The notes beneath the pieces were generated by a model. That model was not told the DNA's origin. It worked only from the letters and a program-made list of their open reading frames with translations, and searched no databases. A stretch of 64,000 nucleotides of DNA, taken from the NCBI GenBank assembly GCA_963753905.1, contig CAVWDZ010000001.1:2790001-2854000 (forward strand), written 5' to 3'. Shown piece by piece: positions 7,530-16,112 of the stretch (positions are counted from its first letter, which is position 1; the number at the start of each line of letters is the position of its first letter). The position numbers were made by a program, and so were the translations under genes. This DNA comes from Bog-756 sp963753905. Lineage in GTDB: Bacteria; Actinomycetota; Acidimicrobiia; Acidimicrobiales; RAAP-2.

Positions 7530-9014
7530 TCAGCGGATGACCCGGCGCACGCCGGCACCGGTGGCCAGCTCGGGTGGCACGAGGTCGATGTAGGTCGGGA
7601 CGGGTACCGCTTCGAGCTCCTCGTGGCCGTCGCCCGGGCGGGGCTCTGAAGGAACCGTGGTGTACTCGCCGGCCGCGGTCCGGAGCACGACGACCGCGCG
7701 CTTCCGCTTTCCGACCCCCTCCGCAGCGCGCATCTCGTTGCAGATCTTGTAGGTCAGGAAGTAGGCGATCACCGGGGCGATCGGGATGGCCAACCGGAAG
7801 AACCAGAGCACGTCGATGAGCGGCAACTGGAGGAAGTTGGCCATCACGTCGGTCGACGAGGCGAAGAACGTCATGCCGAGCAGGGTCAGCATGGCCGCAC
7901 CGGCCGCGGTGCGCTTCGGACGGTCGCGGGGCCGGTCCAGCAGGTTGTGGTAGGCGAGGTCCTTGGTGTAGCGGGACTCGATGAACGGCCAGATCAACAG
8001 GATGTTGAAGATGAGACCGGGGAAGATCACCGCCGGCAGGAAGACCTCCAAGGGGATGGTGTGGCCCCAGCCGACCCACTCCCAGCTGGGCATGACCCGG
8101 AGCGCCCCGTCCAGCCATCCCATGTACCAGTCGGGTTGGACCGCGTAGGAGATCTGGTAGGGCTCGTACTGTCCGAACTGCCAGATCGGGTTGATCTGGG
8201 CGAAGCCGCCGAGCAGGAAGATCACCGCGGTCGTCATGAAGAGGAACCCGGTGGTCTTGGCCATGAAGGTCGGGAACATGGGCGAGCCGATCACGTTGTG
8301 CTCGGTGGCGCCGTTGCCCTTGAACTGGGTGTGCTTCTGTTTGACCAGGAGGCCGAGATGGGCGGCGAGCAGCCCGATCAGGATGAGCGGCACGATGAGG
8401 ATGTGGATCAGGTAGAAGCGCGGGATGATCACCCCGCTGCCCGGGTAGTTGCCACCGAAGAGGAAGAAGGCCAGGTAGGTGCCCACCAACGGGATCGACT
8501 CGATGATCGAGTAGGCGATGCGGATCCCGGTCCCCGAGACCAGGTCGTCGGGGAGCGAGTACCCGAGGAAACCGTTGACGATCCCCAGGATGAGCATCGA
8601 CACCCCGACGATCCAGTTGAACTCGCGGGGCTTGCGGAAGGCGCCGGTGAAGAACACCCGCGCCATGTGCACGGCGATGGACCCGAGAAAGATGTCCGCC
8701 GCCCAGTGGTGGGCCTGGCGCATGAGGAGCCCCGAGCGGACGTCGAAGGAGAGCCCGACCGTTGAGGCGTAGGCCTCCGAAACCTTCTCGCCCCGCAGCG
8801 GGGGGTAGCTCCCGTGGTAGACGATCTCGTGGGCAGAGGGGATGAAGTAGAGGGAGAGGAAGATGCCGGTGACGATGAGGACCACGAACGAATAGAGGGC
8901 GATCTCCCCGAGCATGAACGACCAGTGGTCGGGGAAGATCTTGTCGAGGAAGGTCCGGCCGCCCTTGGCGATGCCCAGGCGGTCGTCGAGCCAGCGGAGG
9001 GACTTGTCGATCAT
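7530..9014 (-). CDS. qcrB: Cytochrome bc1 complex cytochrome b subunit
   Basis: 494-residue integral membrane subunit of the menaquinol:cytochrome c oxidoreductase, carrying the two b haems and both quinone sites. The N-terminal part shows the expected helices with haem-ligand histidines in RQAHHWAADIFLGSIAVHMA and in the later FYLIHILIVPLILIGLLAAH. The PDDLVSGTG and P-x-WY (QPDWYMGWLDG) segments are characteristic; the latter takes the place of the PEWY Q-site motif. Transmembrane helices run through about residue 420, followed by a cytoplasmic tail, as in other actinobacterial QcrB proteins. The ATG overlaps the qcrA stop by 4 bases. This is the last gene of the ctaE-qcrC-qcrA-qcrB operon. 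Confidence 0.95.
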   Translation of the reverse strand: MIDKSLRWLDDRLGIAKGGRTFLDKIFPDHWSFMLGEIALYSFVVLIVTGIFLSLYFIPSAHEIVYHGSYPPLRGEKVSEAYASTVGLSFDVRSGLLMRQAHHWAADIFLGSIAVHMARVFFTGAFRKPREFNWIVGVSMLILGIVNGFLGYSLPDDLVSGTGIRIAYSIIESIPLVGTYLAFFLFGGNYPGSGVIIPRFYLIHILIVPLILIGLLAAHLGLLVKQKHTQFKGNGATEHNVIGSPMFPTFMAKTTGFLFMTTAVIFLLGGFAQINPIWQFGQYEPYQISYAVQPDWYMGWLDGALRVMPSWEWVGWGHTIPLEVFLPAVIFPGLIFNILLIWPFIESRYTKDLAYHNLLDRPRDRPKRTAAGAAMLTLLGMTFFASSTDVMANFLQLPLIDVLWFFRLAIPIAPVIAYFLTYKICNEMRAAEGVGKRKRAVVVLRTAAGEYTTVPSEPRPGDGHEELEAVPVPTYIDLVPPELATGAGVRRVIR

Positions 9015-9973
9015 GGGCGCTCCCAGAACCCGGGGCCGACCGGCTGGTCGAACCGCCCGTTTGCCCGGAGGTACCCGAGGGTGTCCACCGTGATGGGGAG
9101 CTGCGGGAGTGGGCGGGGCGCGGGGCCGAACTCTGGAACCGCGCCGGCCCGCACGTTGAAGATCGACTGGTGGCAGGGACAGACCAGCTGCTGGGTCTGC
9201 TCCTGGTAGAGGCCGACCGGACAGCCGAGGTGGGTGCAGAGCTTGGAGTAGGCCACGTATCCGCGGACGCCCCAGCTGGTCTTGCCCGGCGGGGCGATGT
9301 AGAGGGGCGGCTCGTTCGGGCCGATGTCGGCGAGCCGGATGAGGATGACCTGGTCGGGCGATGCGCCCTCGAACCCGGGGGGGAAGACGGTGAGCACCCC
9401 GCCCACCTCGAGGTCGTCGACGGTGATCGCCCGCCCGTCCACCGTGACCAGCTTCATCCCCTTGACCCAGTTGCTGGCGAAGAGCGAGTCACTGGTGACG
9501 AAGACGCCCTTGGTGGGCTTGGGCCCGAGCGACCGCAGCAGCGGAAAGAGGAGGACGATGCCCATCGCGGTCGATCCGACCGCGAAGAGCCCGCCCAGGA
9601 GCTTGCGCCGCTTGAGCACCATGCCGCCGCGCTCGACGACCGCCGCGGTCATGGCCTCCCGCTCTGGCTCGGTCGAGTGGAACTCGTGGCGTTCCTCGAC
9701 GAAGGGTCCCTGCGGCATGAGGTACTTGCCCCAGGCGGTCACACCGAATCCGAGGGCCAGCATGCCGACCCCGAGGGTGACCGCCTGCCACTGGGTGTTG
9801 GCATCGACCCAGTAGGCCACGCCGAAGCCGACGAACCCGACGAACCCGACGATCATCGCCACTGCGGCCACCAGCTCCGCGCGGTCGGGGTGCTTCGCGT
9901 ACGGCTGCAGATGGCCGTCGTCGAGTGCTGCGGGGGGCAGCGGGCCGTCGAGGCGCGAACCGTTGCCGCTCAT
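9011..9973 (-). CDS. qcrA: Rieske iron-sulphur subunit of the bc1 complex
   Basis: 320 residues. Unlike the one-helix proteobacterial subunit, it has three N-terminal helices (LVAAVAMIVGFVGFVGFGVA, WQAVTLGVGMLALGFGVTAWG and LLGGLFAVGSTAMGIVLLFPL), typical of actinobacteria. The C-terminal soluble domain holds the Rieske cluster motifs CTHLGC and CPCHQS, with two Cys and two His ligands. It transfers the first menaquinol electron to the di-haem cytochrome QcrC outside the membrane. It is coupled by 4-base overlaps to qcrC upstream and qcrB downstream. Confidence 0.95.
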   Translation of the reverse strand: MSGNGSRLDGPLPPAALDDGHLQPYAKHPDRAELVAAVAMIVGFVGFVGFGVAYWVDANTQWQAVTLGVGMLALGFGVTAWGKYLMPQGPFVEERHEFHSTEPEREAMTAAVVERGGMVLKRRKLLGGLFAVGSTAMGIVLLFPLLRSLGPKPTKGVFVTSDSLFASNWVKGMKLVTVDGRAITVDDLEVGGVLTVFPPGFEGASPDQVILIRLADIGPNEPPLYIAPPGKTSWGVRGYVAYSKLCTHLGCPVGLYQEQTQQLVCPCHQSIFNVRAGAVPEFGPAPRPLPQLPITVDTLGYLRANGRFDQPVGPGFWERP

Positions 9974-10881
9974 GTCCGGTTCCCGATCCAGAAGCAGACC
10001 AGCATCAGACCGCCCACGCCGAGGAGCAGGCCGACGAAGCCCTCCCCGACCGGGCCGATCCCGCCGAGGCCGAACCCTCCGGGGTTGGCCGGGTGCTGGA
10101 TCACGCGGATGACGTAGGCGGTGATGTCCCGTGCCTCGGCGTCGGTGATGTTGCCGGGCCCGAAGTGCGGCATGTTGCCCGGACCCGACCGGATGGCTTC
10201 GACCACCTGGGTCGGAGTGGCCAGATGGAGGCCCGGGGCGAAGGCCCCCTCGGCCAGCGCGTCCCCTGCACCGGTGATGGTGTGGCAGGCCGCGCAGTTG
10301 AGGGTGAAGAGGGTGTTGCCGGCCTCGAGGTCGGCGGTGGCGGTGTTGACGATCGGCACCTGGGTGCCCACACCGGGAGTCAGCGACTGCACCCAGGCGG
10401 CGATCTCGAGGGTCTGCAGGCGGTTGAATCGGGGCGGCTTGCGGACCGGCTCGATACTCGCGTTGGCGAGCGGCATCCGACCGGTGGAGACCCAGAAGTC
10501 GACGGTTCCGGCGCCCAGCCCCTGCAGATTGGGAGCCACACCGGTACTGCCGTTGGCCTCGCGACCGTGACAGCTCGAGCAGTTGGACGCGAAGAGGGCC
10601 TGGCCCGGGGCGATGAAGGAGGCCGGCAGGTTGACGTAGGTGAGGCCCGTCTGGTTCGAGGGGGCGGCGTAGTGGACGGCGGCCGAGGGGCTCGGCGCCT
10701 TGGCGGTCGTCGTGACCGCCCGGGCCGCTCCCGGCGAGAAGGCGAGCAGACCGACCATGGCGACGCAGCCGAGCAGGGCCGCCGGCGCCAGGAACCGGGG
10801 CGTCCAGAGTCGACCGAGCCGGCCGGACCGTCTGTTCTCCGGCAGGGCCCGGGAAGCTCGCGTTCGGTGACGAACAGGCAT
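9970..10881 (-). CDS. qcrC: Di-haem cytochrome c subunit of the bc1 complex
   Basis: 303 residues. An N-terminal membrane anchor (FLAPAALLGCVAMVGLLAF) is followed by an exported region with two CXXCH haem-c motifs, CSSCH (in FASNCSSCHGREANG) and CAACH (in NCAACHTITGAGD), and methionine-containing segments for the distal ligands. A second helix near the C-terminus (GFVGLLLGVGGLMLVCFWIG) anchors the other end. This two-haem subunit lets actinobacteria pass electrons directly from bc1 to the aa3 oxidase as a supercomplex, without a soluble cytochrome c. Start ATG at 10879-10881 touches the ctaE stop (TAATG). Confidence 0.94.
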   Translation of the reverse strand: MPVRHRTRASRALPENRRSGRLGRLWTPRFLAPAALLGCVAMVGLLAFSPGAARAVTTTAKAPSPSAAVHYAAPSNQTGLTYVNLPASFIAPGQALFASNCSSCHGREANGSTGVAPNLQGLGAGTVDFWVSTGRMPLANASIEPVRKPPRFNRLQTLEIAAWVQSLTPGVGTQVPIVNTATADLEAGNTLFTLNCAACHTITGAGDALAEGAFAPGLHLATPTQVVEAIRSGPGNMPHFGPGNITDAEARDITAYVIRVIQHPANPGGFGLGGIGPVGEGFVGLLLGVGGLMLVCFWIGNRT

Positions 10882-11492
10882 TACTTGAGGAGGAAGAGGC
10901 AGCTGTAGAGGCCGATCCAGACGACGTCCACGAAGTGCCAGTAGTAGCTCACACCCTGGAACACCGCGGTCTCGCCCGGATCACCCTTCGGACCCTTGAG
11001 GCGGGCGAGCAGGAAGACCATGGCCGCCAACCCGAGGAAGACGTGCAGCCCGTGGACGCCGGACATGATGTAGAAGAGCGACCCGTACGCGGTGTGGGTG
11101 GGGTCTGTGGCCGGATTGTGGGAGAGCGTGATCCACTCGTAGAACTGGTTGGCCACGAAGAGGCCACCGAGGACGATCGTGGCCCACACCCAGATCTTGG
11201 CGCTCCTGCGCTCGCCCTTCTCCTGGTCGAAGACGGCCTTCTGCATCGTGAAGCTCGACGACACCAGGATGAGCGTGAAGAAACCGGCCCGGAGGGTGTC
11301 GAGGTGGGTGCCGGTCGGGGGCCAGACCGATGCGTGCGCACGGATGGTGAAGAAGGCGGCGAACAGGGAGCTGAAGAACATCACCTCCGACCCGAGCCAG
11401 ATGATGACGCCCACGGCCAGCATCGAGGGCCTGTCCGGGCGGTGGCGGGTGGGCCTGGCGATGGCCGGATCGGCGGCTAGGGCCTGGGTCAC
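10881..11492 (-). CDS. ctaE: Cytochrome c oxidase subunit III
   Basis: 203 residues, five or so transmembrane helices. The hallmark segments of the short actinobacterial subunit III are present: LGSEVMFFSSLFAAFFTIRA (the conserved Glu in helix 1), SGVHGLHVFLGLAAMVFLLA and SYYWHFVDVVWIGLYSCLFLL at the C-terminus. First gene of the operon leading into qcrCAB. Upstream (11493-11579) is a short spacer after the helicase gene with a small GGAAC/GTTCC inverted repeat but no clear promoter. Confidence 0.95.
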   Translation of the reverse strand: MTQALAADPAIARPTRHRPDRPSMLAVGVIIWLGSEVMFFSSLFAAFFTIRAHASVWPPTGTHLDTLRAGFFTLILVSSSFTMQKAVFDQEKGERRSAKIWVWATIVLGGLFVANQFYEWITLSHNPATDPTHTAYGSLFYIMSGVHGLHVFLGLAAMVFLLARLKGPKGDPGETAVFQGVSYYWHFVDVVWIGLYSCLFLLK

Positions 11493-11579
11493 GGAGGAAG
11501 TTTTACTCCATCGGGCGCTCGGAGGGCCAACTCAGGCCGGCCGGTCGGGAACCGCCGTTCCGGGGCGTCCGGACGGTCC

Positions 11580-13871
11580 TCAACCAGGTGCTGCGAGGGC
11601 GGCCGGCGGCGGGGTGAGCGAGACCACCGTGAGCCGCCGGGTGGGGCGGGTGAGCGCCACGTAGAGGGTCCGCAGACCCCTGGAGGTCTCCCCGGCGATC
11701 GTCGCCGGCTCGACCACGACCACCGAGTCGAACTCGAGTCCGTTGGCCGACTCGGCCGCGAGGAGCACGAGGGGCTCGGACAGGCCGCCCCTGCGCATGT
11801 CCCGGGCATCGACCACCGGCACCCCGGCCTCGGCCAGGGCCGCCGACAGCGGGGAGAGCAGCGTCTCGGGGGCCACGATGGCCACCCGCCCGGGTCGGAC
11901 GGCGTCCACCTCGCCGGCCGCGACGCGGGCAACCGTGCGGGTGAGATCGGCCGGACCGGGGTCGCCGTCGTCGGACCGGACGGCCAGCATCGTCGGTTCG
12001 ACGCCGCTGCGGCGCACCGGCTGGGGAGGCGTGAGGCCGGGAGCGGCGACCGCGAGGACCCGGCCGGCGACGGCCAGCACCTCCGCAGGCGTCCGGTAGC
12101 TCACGGTCAGCTCGGCCGTCCGGGAGGGACGGCGGTTGGGGAGGTGCTCGACGATGTCACCCCACGAGGTCGGGGCCCAGGGTGCGGTCGCCTGGGCGAT
12201 GTCCCCCACCACGGTCATCGAGCCCGAGAGCGAGCGGCGGGTCAGCATCCGCAGCTGCATCGGCGAGAGGTCCTGGACCTCGTCGACCACGATGTGGCCG
12301 TACTTGCGCACCCCGTCGTCGCCACCCCCCGAGCGCGGACCGAGCAGGTGCCGGGCTTCGTCGACGAGCGCGGCGTCCGCCGGCGTCCAGGCCACCTCGT
12401 CGAAGGAGGCCGAACGGGCACGCCGGAGGAGGGCCTGCTCCTCGGGTGACAGGATCCCCCGCGCTGCCGCCGCGATGAGCGGTGGCGCCCCGAAGAGATC
12501 GTGGAGCAGCTCGTGGGGCGAGAGGCGCGGCCACATCCGGTCGAGGGCCTCGGCCAGCTCCGGCACCCGGCGCACCTTGCGCGAGAAGTCCTCGAAGTCG
12601 AACTCGTCGTCCTCGAGCTCGGAGAGATCGTCTTCCGCGGCGAAGGCGGTGACCGCCGAGGGTGTCCCCATCCCGAGTTGCTGCTGGGTCTGGCGGGCCC
12701 GCTCGGCCAGCACGTGGGCCACCGACTGCTCGACCAGGCGGCGGCGCGCGTTGTGGCTGCCGGGCCGGCGGGAGACCGAGTCGACGATCCTGCGGGTCTC
12801 CTCGGCGGGCAGACGGAGGAGCAGCGCGCCGTAGGGGACCGAGACGTCCTCGGCCAACGGCCGCTGGCGGGTCCGGACCGCGCGGGCCACCACCCTGGCC
12901 ATCCGGGCATCACCCTTCAGACGGGCGACGTCGGCCGGGCCGTTCTCGCGGACCCGGACCTCGGGGACGAGGCCGGCCACGGTCGAGAGGGTGACCCCGG
13001 TCTCTCCCAGCGAGGGGAGGACCTGCTCGATGTAGCGGAGGAAGAGCGGGTTGGGACCGACCACCAGCACGCCCTGCCGCTCGAGGGGGAACCGGTGTGT
13101 GTAGAGCAGATAGGCGGCACGGTGCAGGGCCACGGCCGTCTTGCCGGTGCCCGGGCCGCCCTGCACGACCAGCACCCCGCCGAGTGGGGCCCGGATGATC
13201 TCGTCCTGCTCGCGCTGGATGGTGGAAACGATGTCGGTCATCCGGCCGGTCCGGGCACGGTCCAGCGCGGCGAGGAGGGCGGCCGGACCGCCGATGGGCA
13301 GGTCGCCGACGATGAGCTCGCCCGACGTGGCCTCCCCCCCGGTGCCGTACGCCCGGTCCTCGATCAACTCGCCACCCTCCTCGGGAAGGGCGAACCGCTC
13401 GTCCTCGACCCCGATGACCTGGCGGCCCTGGAGGGCGAGGTGGCGGCGGAGGACGAGTCCTTGGGGGTCGCGGCCGGTCGCCCGGTAGAAGGGCTCGGCC
13501 ACCGGGGCCCGCCAGTCCACCACCAGTGGCTCGTGGTCGGCACCGTGGATGGCCAGGCGACCGATGTGGAAGGTCTCGGTACCCGATCCGCCGTGCGCGC
13601 CGTTGGTGGCAGGGGTGGCCCGGTCGCCCGCGCCGGCGGCCAGCCGGTCGATCCGCCCGAAGGTCAGTGCCTGGTCTCCGATGTCCAGCTGCTCGAGCCG
13701 GGCCAGGCTGGTGCGCACGATCACGTCCCGCTCGGTCCGGGACTGGAAGGTCCCGCCCTTGCCCAGGTCGAGCACTCCCTCGAGCATCGAGTTGGCATCC
13801 CCGCGCATCGCGTCGAGCCGCGCATAGGCGAGGTCGACGAACGCCTGCTCGGCCTCCAGCTCCGATGCCAC
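11580..13871 (-). CDS. helR: HelD/HelR-type RNA polymerase-associated ATPase
   Basis: 763 residues, UvrD-like superfamily 1 motor. The N-terminal helical part (residues 1-60, ELEAEQAFVDLAYARLDAMR and on) is the coiled-coil arm that enters the RNA polymerase secondary channel in HelD proteins. Next comes the DHEPLVVDWRAPVAEPFYRA segment characteristic of HelD, then Walker A GGPGTGKTAVALHRAAYLL near residue 237, the DEXX-box HIVVDEVQDLSPMQLRML, and a C-terminal SF1 motif VTLTRPTRRLTVV-like end. HelD recycles stalled polymerase. HelR versions displace rifamycins and confer tolerance. I chose the GTG at 13869-13871, which has AGGAGG five bases upstream. The frame is open for another 194 codons upstream, but those overlap the hemE promoter and look non-coding. 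Which of the two subtypes this is cannot be settled here. Confidence 0.85.
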   Translation of the reverse strand: MASELEAEQAFVDLAYARLDAMRGDANSMLEGVLDLGKGGTFQSRTERDVIVRTSLARLEQLDIGDQALTFGRIDRLAAGAGDRATPATNGAHGGSGTETFHIGRLAIHGADHEPLVVDWRAPVAEPFYRATGRDPQGLVLRRHLALQGRQVIGVEDERFALPEEGGELIEDRAYGTGGEATSGELIVGDLPIGGPAALLAALDRARTGRMTDIVSTIQREQDEIIRAPLGGVLVVQGGPGTGKTAVALHRAAYLLYTHRFPLERQGVLVVGPNPLFLRYIEQVLPSLGETGVTLSTVAGLVPEVRVRENGPADVARLKGDARMARVVARAVRTRQRPLAEDVSVPYGALLLRLPAEETRRIVDSVSRRPGSHNARRRLVEQSVAHVLAERARQTQQQLGMGTPSAVTAFAAEDDLSELEDDEFDFEDFSRKVRRVPELAEALDRMWPRLSPHELLHDLFGAPPLIAAAARGILSPEEQALLRRARSASFDEVAWTPADAALVDEARHLLGPRSGGGDDGVRKYGHIVVDEVQDLSPMQLRMLTRRSLSGSMTVVGDIAQATAPWAPTSWGDIVEHLPNRRPSRTAELTVSYRTPAEVLAVAGRVLAVAAPGLTPPQPVRRSGVEPTMLAVRSDDGDPGPADLTRTVARVAAGEVDAVRPGRVAIVAPETLLSPLSAALAEAGVPVVDARDMRRGGLSEPLVLLAAESANGLEFDSVVVVEPATIAGETSRGLRTLYVALTRPTRRLTVVSLTPPPAALAAPG

Positions 13872-13934
13872 CCCCACCTCCTGTCGTCCCGTGCCCGCCC
13901 CGCACGGCCCTCGCACGGCCCAGGGGAACCCTCG

Positions 13935-13940
13935 ATTGTA
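13935..13940 (-). promoter_or_regulatory. Candidate -10 box for the HelR-type gene
   Basis: TACAAT on the minus strand, about 64 bases before the GTG, in the 202-base divergent spacer between this gene and hemE. No matching -35 is evident, so this is only a candidate. Confidence 0.3.
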
Positions 13941-14000
13941 TGCCCCGTCGCGACGTCGTGCCGCGGCCGCCGGGCGCCGAGTCCTGCGATCCTGCTCTCC

Positions 14001-14006
14001 TAGACT
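14001..14006 (+). promoter_or_regulatory. Candidate -10 box upstream of hemE
   Basis: TAGACT matches the actinobacterial TANNNT -10 pattern. Six bases later, at 14013, is an ATG, the spacing seen for leaderless transcripts. The only ORF starting there is a 17-codon peptide that ends just before hemE. Confidence 0.35.
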
Positions 14007-14012
14007 CTGGCC

Positions 14013-14066
14013 ATGGCCATCCCACCGTCGTTCGTGCCGGCGGGAGCGCCGGGCTCCCGACCGTGA
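14013..14066 (+). other. Possible leaderless 17-codon upstream ORF before hemE
   Basis: ATG at 14013 to TGA at 14064-14066 would encode MAIPPSFVPAGAPGSRP. It begins six bases after a TANNNT box and stops seven bases before the hemE GTG, which itself lacks a visible Shine-Dalgarno sequence. Translation of this leader could deliver ribosomes to hemE. Inference only; Pro- and Ser-rich GC-rich sequence gives such short ORFs by chance. Confidence 0.25.
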
Positions 14067-14073
14067 CCAGACC

Positions 14074-15153
14074 GTGACCGGGGGCCTGCCCGCGACAGAC
14101 AGATTCGACGACGCGCCCTTCATCCGGGCCTGCCGCGGCCAGCCCGTCCCCCACGTACCGGTCTGGTTCATGCGCCAGGCCGGCAGGTCCCTCCCCGAGT
14201 ACCGCGCCGCCCGGGGCCCGGGCAGCATCCTCGAGGCGATCGCCCGCCCGGACCTGGTGGCGGAGCTGACCCGCCAGCCGGTCGATCGGTACGGCACGGA
14301 CGCCGCCATCTTCTTCTCCGACATCGTGGTGCCGGCTGCCGCGGTCGGATTCGGCGTCGACGTGGCACCCGGGACCGGTCCGGTGGTGGCCGAGCCCTTC
14401 CGCTCCAAGGAGGACCTCCAGCGCCTGCGCCCGCTGGAGCCCGCGCTCGACACCCCCTACGTCACCGAAGCGGTCGGGCTGGCGGCCTCGTCGCTCGAGG
14501 TCCCGCTCATCGGGTTCGCCGGCGGTCCGTTCACCGTCGCGAGCTACCTGGTCGAGGGGGGTCCGTCGAAGAACTTCACCCGGATCAAGGCGCTCATGCA
14601 CGGTGAACCCGTCCTCTGGCACGAGCTCGTCGAGCGGCTGACCGAGATGGCCGTGGCCTCGCTGCGCTCACAGCTCGACGCAGGCGCCGCCGCGGTGCAG
14701 GTCTTCGACAGCTGGGCGGGCATCCTCACCCCGCGTCACTATGCGGACCTGGTGCTGCCGGCCACCCGCCGGCTCTTCGCCGAGCTCGCGTCCTCCCATC
14801 CTGACGCCCCGACCATCCTCTTCGGGGTCGGGACGGGCGAACTGCTCGGGCTCATGGGTGGCGCCGGGGCCTCGGTGGTGGGCGTCGACTGGCGGGTCCC
14901 CCTCGACGAGGCCCGGCTCCGGGTGGGACCGGGGACAGCCGTCCAGGGCAACCTCGACCCCGCGCTCTGCCTGGCCGGCTGGGAGGTGGCCGCGACCGAG
15001 GCCCGTGAGGTCCTCGCACGGGCCGGCACCGCTCCCGGGCACATCTTCAACCTGGGCCACGGTGTCCTGCCCGAAACGGACCCGTCGATCCTCGAGCGCG
15101 TGGTCGCCCTGGTCCACGCCGAAGGGCGGGCGGGCGTGGAGCACGGCCCGTGA
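14074..15153 (+). CDS. hemE: Uroporphyrinogen decarboxylase
   Basis: 359 residues. Converts uroporphyrinogen III to coproporphyrinogen III in the cytosol. The N-terminal signature HVPVWFMRQAGRSLPEYRA is diagnostic, with the invariant Arg residues that hold the substrate carboxylates. Further family marks are AAIFFSDIVVPA with the catalytic Asp, VPLIGFAGGPFTVASYLVEG, and HIFNLGHGVLPETDP at the C-terminus. The start is a GTG at 14074 in ACCGTGACCGG. The frame is open upstream but without family-like residues. First gene of hemE-hemH-hemY-lnt, each overlapping the next by 4 bases. Confidence 0.95.
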   Translation: MTGGLPATDRFDDAPFIRACRGQPVPHVPVWFMRQAGRSLPEYRAARGPGSILEAIARPDLVAELTRQPVDRYGTDAAIFFSDIVVPAAAVGFGVDVAPGTGPVVAEPFRSKEDLQRLRPLEPALDTPYVTEAVGLAASSLEVPLIGFAGGPFTVASYLVEGGPSKNFTRIKALMHGEPVLWHELVERLTEMAVASLRSQLDAGAAAVQVFDSWAGILTPRHYADLVLPATRRLFAELASSHPDAPTILFGVGTGELLGLMGGAGASVVGVDWRVPLDEARLRVGPGTAVQGNLDPALCLAGWEVAATEAREVLARAGTAPGHIFNLGHGVLPETDPSILERVVALVHAEGRAGVEHGP

Positions 15154-16112
15154 CCGGCCAGGCGGAGCAGCCGGTCGGGGTCCTGGTCATGGCCCACGGG
15201 ACGCCGGACACCCCCGCGGGAATCGAGGCCTTCTACACGTCTATCCGAGCCGGTCGCCCTCCGCCCCCCGAGCTCCTCGACGAGCTCGTCGGCCGCTACG
15301 CGGCCATCGGCGGGGTCTCTCCGCTCACCCGTCGGACCGGCGACCAGGTCGAGGGCCTGGCCGCCGCCCTCGAGCGCACGGACCCGGGTCGCTTCGTCGT
15401 TCGTTTCGGAGCGAAGCACGCGCGGCCCACCATCGAGGACGGGGTGGCCGAGCTGGTCGCCGTCGGGGTCGAGCGGGTGATCGGGATCGTGCTGACCCCC
15501 CACCAGTCGTCGCTCGGCTCGGGAGCGTACTTCCGGCGAGCCGGTGAGGCCATTGCTGCGGCCTCTCCACCGCCCGAGCTCATCGTGGTCCCATCCTGGC
15601 ATCGCGCCGCCGTCTTTCCGCACCTGCTGGCCGCACGCACGCGTGCCGTGCTCGACGGCCTCGACCCCGCGGTGCGGACACGCACGGCTGTGTTCTTCAC
15701 CGCGCACAGCCTCCCCGAACGGGCGGTCGCGGCCGGCGACCCCTACCCCGACCAGGTGCGCGAGTCGGGGTCCGATGTGGCACTGCTGCTCGGTCTGGAC
15801 GCCGACCCCACGACGACCTGGGAGGTGGCATTCCAGAGCGCCGGGCGGACGGCCGACCCGTGGATCGGGCCCGACCTGCTGGCGGAGATCGGCAGGGTGG
15901 CCGCCGAGGGGGCCACGGCGGTGGTGGTCTGCCCGGTCGGTTTCGTCTCGGACCACCTCGAGGTCCTCTACGACCTCGACATCGAGGCCCGGGACCGGGC
16001 CCGGTCGGCAGGGGTGGCCTTCGCGAGGACCCCCTCCCTCAACGACGACCCCGCCTTTCTGGAGATGCTCGCCGGCGTGGTGCGGGACGCCGTGCCGGCA
16101 GAGGTCCGGTGA
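15150..16112 (+). CDS. hemH: Ferrochelatase (coproporphyrin ferrochelatase type)
   Basis: 320 residues. Inserts Fe2+ into a porphyrin. The N-terminal GVLVMAHGTPDTPAGIEAFY and RYAAIGGVSPLTRRT match the family, as do HARPTIEDGV, VFFTAHSLPERAV with the catalytic His-Ser-Leu-Pro signature, and a WEVAFQSAGR segment. Because the next gene is a HemY-type oxidase and the context is actinobacterial, the natural substrate is probably coproporphyrin III (CpfC of the coproporphyrin-dependent route). The decarboxylase ChdC that would finish that route is not in this window. GTG start overlaps the hemE stop (GTGA). Confidence 0.92.
   Translation: MTGQAEQPVGVLVMAHGTPDTPAGIEAFYTSIRAGRPPPPELLDELVGRYAAIGGVSPLTRRTGDQVEGLAAALERTDPGRFVVRFGAKHARPTIEDGVAELVAVGVERVIGIVLTPHQSSLGSGAYFRRAGEAIAAASPPPELIVVPSWHRAAVFPHLLAARTRAVLDGLDPAVRTRTAVFFTAHSLPERAVAAGDPYPDQVRESGSDVALLLGLDADPTTTWEVAFQSAGRTADPWIGPDLLAEIGRVAAEGATAVVVCPVGFVSDHLEVLYDLDIEARDRARSAGVAFARTPSLNDDPAFLEMLAGVVRDAVPAEVR

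Noticed and set aside
12910..14622. 570-codon frame overlapping helR and hemE
   Set aside because: Shadow of the helicase gene. It includes the hemE promoter region and has no recognisable domain.
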